Part shown: piece by piece, positions 6,926 through 9,297 of the stretch
How positions within the stretch are numbered: the first letter of the stretch is position 1
Layout: every line of letters begins with the position of its first letter
NCBI GenBank assembly: GCA_034434335.1
Contig: DAOTZS010000205.1
Span: 1-9,297 of the forward strand
Length of the DNA: 9,297 nucleotides
From: DAOTZS01 sp034434335
Lineage (GTDB): Bacteria > Chloroflexota > Anaerolineae > CG2-30-64-16
Direction: 5' to 3'
Notes under the pieces: model-generated
Database searches by the model: none
Told to the model about the DNA's origin: nothing
The model's input: the letters and a program-made list of their open reading frames with translations, nothing else
Position numbers and translations under genes: made by a program

Positions 6926-7543
6926 ATGACACCGGAATCCGAGATAAAACGACTGGTAGTGCTGATCTCAGGAAATGGGTCCAACCTGCAGGCCATCATA
7001 GATGCAGTGGCCCAGGGCACATTGGCGGCGCAGGTTGTGGGTGTCGTCTCGAACCGTCGCGCGGCCTTCGGCCTGGTGCGGGCCCAACGCGCCGGTATCC
7101 CAACGCGCTATTTCCCGTTAAAACCGTACCTGGATACGGGCCGGCCGCGCACGGCCTATGATGCCGACCTGGCCGACGTGGTGATGGGGTTTGCACCGGA
7201 CCTGGTCGTGCTGGCGGGATGGATGCATGTCCTCAGTCCGGCATTCCTGGACCGTTTTCCCGGCCGCGTCCTCAACCTGCACCCGGCCTTGCCCGGGCAA
7301 TTCCCCGGCACGCACGCGATTCAGCGGGCATACGAGGCGTTCCGGCGGGGTGAAATCACCCACACAGGGGTGATGGTGCATTGGGTGGTGCCCGAAGTGG
7401 ATGCGGGGCCGGTGATCGCCAGCGCGACCGTGCCGATCCACGCCGGTGACACGTTGGAGGACCTGGAGGCCCGGGTGCACGCCACGGAGCACCGGCTGCT
7501 GGTGGCTGCCATCCGGCAGGTGTGTTCTTCAGCCAAAGGGTAA
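6926..7543 (+). CDS. purN: Phosphoribosylglycinamide formyltransferase, Ade8-like form
   Basis: PurN transfers a formyl group from 10-formyl-THF to GAR (step 3), giving FGAR. The 205-residue protein has the formyltransferase fold: the phosphate-binding loop ISGNGSNLQ (14-22), LAGWM (96-100), the catalytic stretch LNLHPALPG (116-124, Asn117 and His119) and VVPEVDAGPVI (154-164, Asp159). Most bacterial and animal enzymes read NIHPSLLP here. The NLHPALPG form, followed by a THAI segment, and the GLVRA...IPTRYFPLKPY stretch resemble yeast Ade8 as I recall it. The frame is open upstream to 6818 inside purM, but ATG 6926 gives the normal N-terminus and lies 13 nt after the purM stop. The ribosome site is weak: AGGGA at 6911-6915, 10 nt away and overlapping the purM stop. 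Expression may therefore depend on translation of purM. Confidence 0.97.
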   Translation: MTPESEIKRLVVLISGNGSNLQAIIDAVAQGTLAAQVVGVVSNRRAAFGLVRAQRAGIPTRYFPLKPYLDTGRPRTAYDADLADVVMGFAPDLVVLAGWMHVLSPAFLDRFPGRVLNLHPALPGQFPGTHAIQRAYEAFRRGEITHTGVMVHWVVPEVDAGPVIASATVPIHAGDTLEDLEARVHATEHRLLVAAIRQVCSSAKG

Positions 7544-7579
7544 CTTTGAGCAGACTGCGCAGATCATAAGAGGTGAGCA

Positions 7580-9124
7580 ATGAAGAAAAGACGGGCTCTG
7601 TTGAGCGTTTACAACAAGAGCGGACTGGCTGAGCTGGGGCGGGCTCTGGTCGAACTGGGATTCGAGTTGGTGGCTTCGGGGGGCACGGCGCGCGTGCTGG
7701 CCGCGGCTGGATTGCCGGTAACATCCGTGGAACAGGTAACCAGTTTCCCTGAACTCCTGGGGGGACGGGTGAAAACATTGCACCCTGCTATCCATGCTGG
7801 TATCCTGGCACGACGCACCCCGGAACACCTGGCCGAGCTGGAAAAGCACGGCATAGCTCCCTTTGACCTGGTGGTGTGCAATCTCTACCCCTTTGCCGAC
7901 ACGATAGCCCAACCTGGCGTCGGCGAAGCAGAGGCCGTTGAGGAGATTGACATCGGCGGGGTAACCCTCTTGCGGTCGGCCGCCAAGAACTATGAATCCC
8001 TGGTCGTGGTGTGCGACCCGGTAGACTACCCAGAGGTGATCGAGGCTCTCCGCCAGGGGGGCCCTTCGCTGGCACACCGGCGCAAGCTGGCGCTCAAGGC
8101 CTTCCGCTGCACAGCAACATACGACGCGGCAATTGCAAACTGGCTGAGCGGTTTGGTCGAGGTTGATGAGCCTCTGCCAACCGAGCTAAACATAGCAGCA
8201 CGACAGGTGATGAAGCTGCGCTACGGCGAGAACCCTCATCAGCAAGCTGCCCTCTATCGGCCGCTGTCGGGCACCTGGGGCTGGTCCGGGCACCTCTCCT
8301 CCTTCGAGCAGCTTCAGGGCAAGGAGCTTAGCTACAATAATATCTTGGACCTGGACGCGGCCTGGGCAATGGCCTGGGAGTTCACCCGGCCGGCCGTGGC
8401 CATCGTAAAACATACCAATCCCAGCGGGCTGGCTGAGGCGGATGACGTCATCGAAGCGTATCGGCTGGCGTATCAGTGCGACCCGGTCTCGGCTTTCGGC
8501 TCGATTATCGCCATCAACCGTGAAGCTGACCTGCGCCTGGTAGAAGAGATCGGTTCCCTGTTTGTCGAAGTGCTGGCCGCGCCGGGATATACTCCGGAGG
8601 CGCTGGCCTGGCTGGCGGCCCATAAACCCAATTGTCGGGTGATGTTGGGGAGGGGCGCAAACCGCAGGTCGCTGTTATTGCGCTCAGTCGCGGATGGATT
8701 GTTAGCCCAGACGGCCGACACCCGTGGAGTGGATGAAAGCACCTGGCGCGTGGTCACGCGGCGGCCCCCCTCAGAGGCAGAACGGCGCAGCCTGGCCTTC
8801 GCCTGGCTGGCGGTCAAGCATGTCAAATCGAACGGGATCGTCCTCGTGCGGGATACGGCAACGGTGGGAGTAGGCGCGGGGCAGATGAACCGGGTAGACT
8901 CGGTCCATCTGGCTGTGCGGCGGGCTGGCGAGCGGGCCAGGGGAGCCGTGATGGGCTCCGATGCCTTCTTCCCGTTTGCCGACGGTGTCGAGGCCGCGGC
9001 CGAGGCGGGGGTCACGGCGGTGATTCAACCCGGGGGCTCGCTGCGTGATGCCGAGGTTATTGCAGCAGCCGACCGGTGGGGGATGACGATGGTTTTCACT
9101 GGTGAGCGTCACTTCCGGCACTAG
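7580..9124 (+). CDS. purH: Bifunctional AICAR transformylase / IMP cyclohydrolase
   Basis: PurH performs the last two steps: AICAR is formylated with 10-formyl-THF, then FAICAR is closed to IMP. The N-terminal IMP cyclohydrolase domain (about 1-195) shows SVYNKSG (9-15), ASGGTARVL (32-40), GGRVKTLHPAIHAG (61-74), CNLYPF (100-105) and DIGGVTLLRSAAKN (124-137). The C-terminal transformylase domain (about 200-514) shows LRYGENPHQ (213-221), QGKELSYNNILDLDAAW (246-262), the catalytic Lys277-His278 in KHTNPSG, DPVSAFGSI (301-309), KSNGI (416-420), GAGQMNRVDS (432-441), SDAFFPFADGV (460-470) and IQPGGSLRD (482-490). Length 514 is normal. AGAGGTGA (7569-7576) precedes the ATG by 3 nt. It is the last gene of the cluster in view; the three hairpins beyond it may mark the transcript end. 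Confidence 0.98.
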   Translation: MKKRRALLSVYNKSGLAELGRALVELGFELVASGGTARVLAAAGLPVTSVEQVTSFPELLGGRVKTLHPAIHAGILARRTPEHLAELEKHGIAPFDLVVCNLYPFADTIAQPGVGEAEAVEEIDIGGVTLLRSAAKNYESLVVVCDPVDYPEVIEALRQGGPSLAHRRKLALKAFRCTATYDAAIANWLSGLVEVDEPLPTELNIAARQVMKLRYGENPHQQAALYRPLSGTWGWSGHLSSFEQLQGKELSYNNILDLDAAWAMAWEFTRPAVAIVKHTNPSGLAEADDVIEAYRLAYQCDPVSAFGSIIAINREADLRLVEEIGSLFVEVLAAPGYTPEALAWLAAHKPNCRVMLGRGANRRSLLLRSVADGLLAQTADTRGVDESTWRVVTRRPPSEAERRSLAFAWLAVKHVKSNGIVLVRDTATVGVGAGQMNRVDSVHLAVRRAGERARGAVMGSDAFFPFADGVEAAAEAGVTAVIQPGGSLRDAEVIAAADRWGMTMVFTGERHFRH

Positions 9125-9174
9125 GGCTTTGTAAAGCTGGATTCTACACTTTCCGGATTGACCCCCACCCCCGG

Positions 9175-9199
9175 CCCCGCCCCCTATCAGGGGGCGGGG
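9175..9199. repeat. Hairpin 1: perfect 11-bp GC-rich palindrome
   Basis: Arms 9175-9185 and 9189-9199 are exact inverted copies (CCCCGCCCCCT against AGGGGGCGGGG) around the 3-nt loop ATC. It lies 50 nt after the purH stop. No run of T follows on either strand, so it is not a textbook Rho-independent terminator, though it may contribute to ending or stabilising the transcript. It is preceded by a C-rich stretch (9161-9174). Confidence 0.75.
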
Positions 9200-9212
9200 A
9201 GATCGGCATTAA

Positions 9213-9251
9213 GGGGGTTTCTGGGGCGGCGAAGCCGCCCCAGAAACCCCC
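9213..9251. repeat. Hairpin 2: perfect 18-bp palindrome with 3-nt loop
   Basis: Arms 9213-9230 and 9234-9251 are exact inverted copies over the whole 18 bp, with loop GAA. The stem begins GGGGGTTTCTGGGG. It is the longest perfect palindrome I saw in the window and lies 88 nt past purH. No T-run follows on either strand. Candidates are a dispersed palindromic element, a U-less terminator, or an mRNA 3'-end stabiliser. Confidence 0.8.
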
Positions 9252-9264
9252 ACACTTGGGATTT

Positions 9265-9297
9265 CCCCCGCTCTCCCCTCCCAGGGGAGAGCGGGGG
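9265..9297. repeat. Hairpin 3: perfect 15-bp palindrome at the window edge
   Basis: Arms 9265-9279 and 9283-9297 are exact inverted copies (CCCCCGCTCTCCCCT against its complement) with loop CCC. The right arm ends at the last base, so the stem may be longer: TTT precedes the left arm and AAA beyond the edge would extend it. It shares the CCCCT...AGGGG core with hairpin 1, which suggests the two belong to one repeat family. Confidence 0.75.

Noticed and set aside
4456..7020. Very long (854-residue) open frame on the - strand across purD and purM
   Set aside because: It is in register with purD and purM codons and stays open because those genes use no TTA, CTA or TCA codons, as expected at high GC. 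The translation (His/Arg/Gly-rich) shows no recognisable domain, and purD and purM are certain on the + strand.
9126..9137. Small inverted repeat gctttgtaaagc just after purH as a terminator
   Set aside because: Stem of only 4-5 bp, AT-rich, with no T-run after it.

Overview
This window is almost entirely a purine (IMP) biosynthesis gene cluster. Eight genes lie head to tail on the + strand, in the order purB (5'-truncated), purC, purE, purF, purD, purM, purN, purH. Together they encode every step from PRPP to IMP except FGAM synthetase (PurL/Q/S). No purK is present, which fits because the PurE is of the CO2-using class II (animal-type) kind that does not need PurK.

Layout: purB runs in from the left edge and stops at 1291. 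A 186-bp gap follows, holding an imperfect repeat cluster (two direct units and one inverted unit) that overlaps the purB stop codon. From purC (1478) onward the genes are tightly packed: purC/purE 38 bp, purE/purF 27 bp, purF/purD 9 bp, purD/purM 0 bp, purM/purN 13 bp and purN/purH 36 bp. This is the spacing of a single transcript with translational coupling. purH ends at 9124. The last 173 bp contain no gene but hold three successive perfect GC-rich hairpins, the last ending exactly at the window edge.

How the genes work together: PurF makes phosphoribosylamine, PurD makes GAR and PurN formylates it. FGAM synthetase is missing here. PurM closes the imidazole ring, PurE carboxylates AIR, PurC adds aspartate, PurB releases fumarate, and PurH formylates and closes the ring to IMP. 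PurB also acts in the IMP-to-AMP branch.

Organism: the DNA is GC-rich, with ATG starts behind clear Shine-Dalgarno sequences, so it is bacterial. The eukaryote-like versions of PurB, PurC, PurE and PurN, together with the style of the intergenic palindromic repeats, suggest Chloroflexota (Anaerolineae-like). That placement is inference from memory of such genomes, not something the sequence proves.

The genes are ordinary housekeeping genes and no wholly new system is visible. The points most worth a second look are these: purD and purM lie in the same frame, separated only by one TAG codon; gene order matches the domain order of the animal GART and PAICS fusion enzymes; PurE is class II without PurK; and two clusters of intergenic repeats flank the operon.
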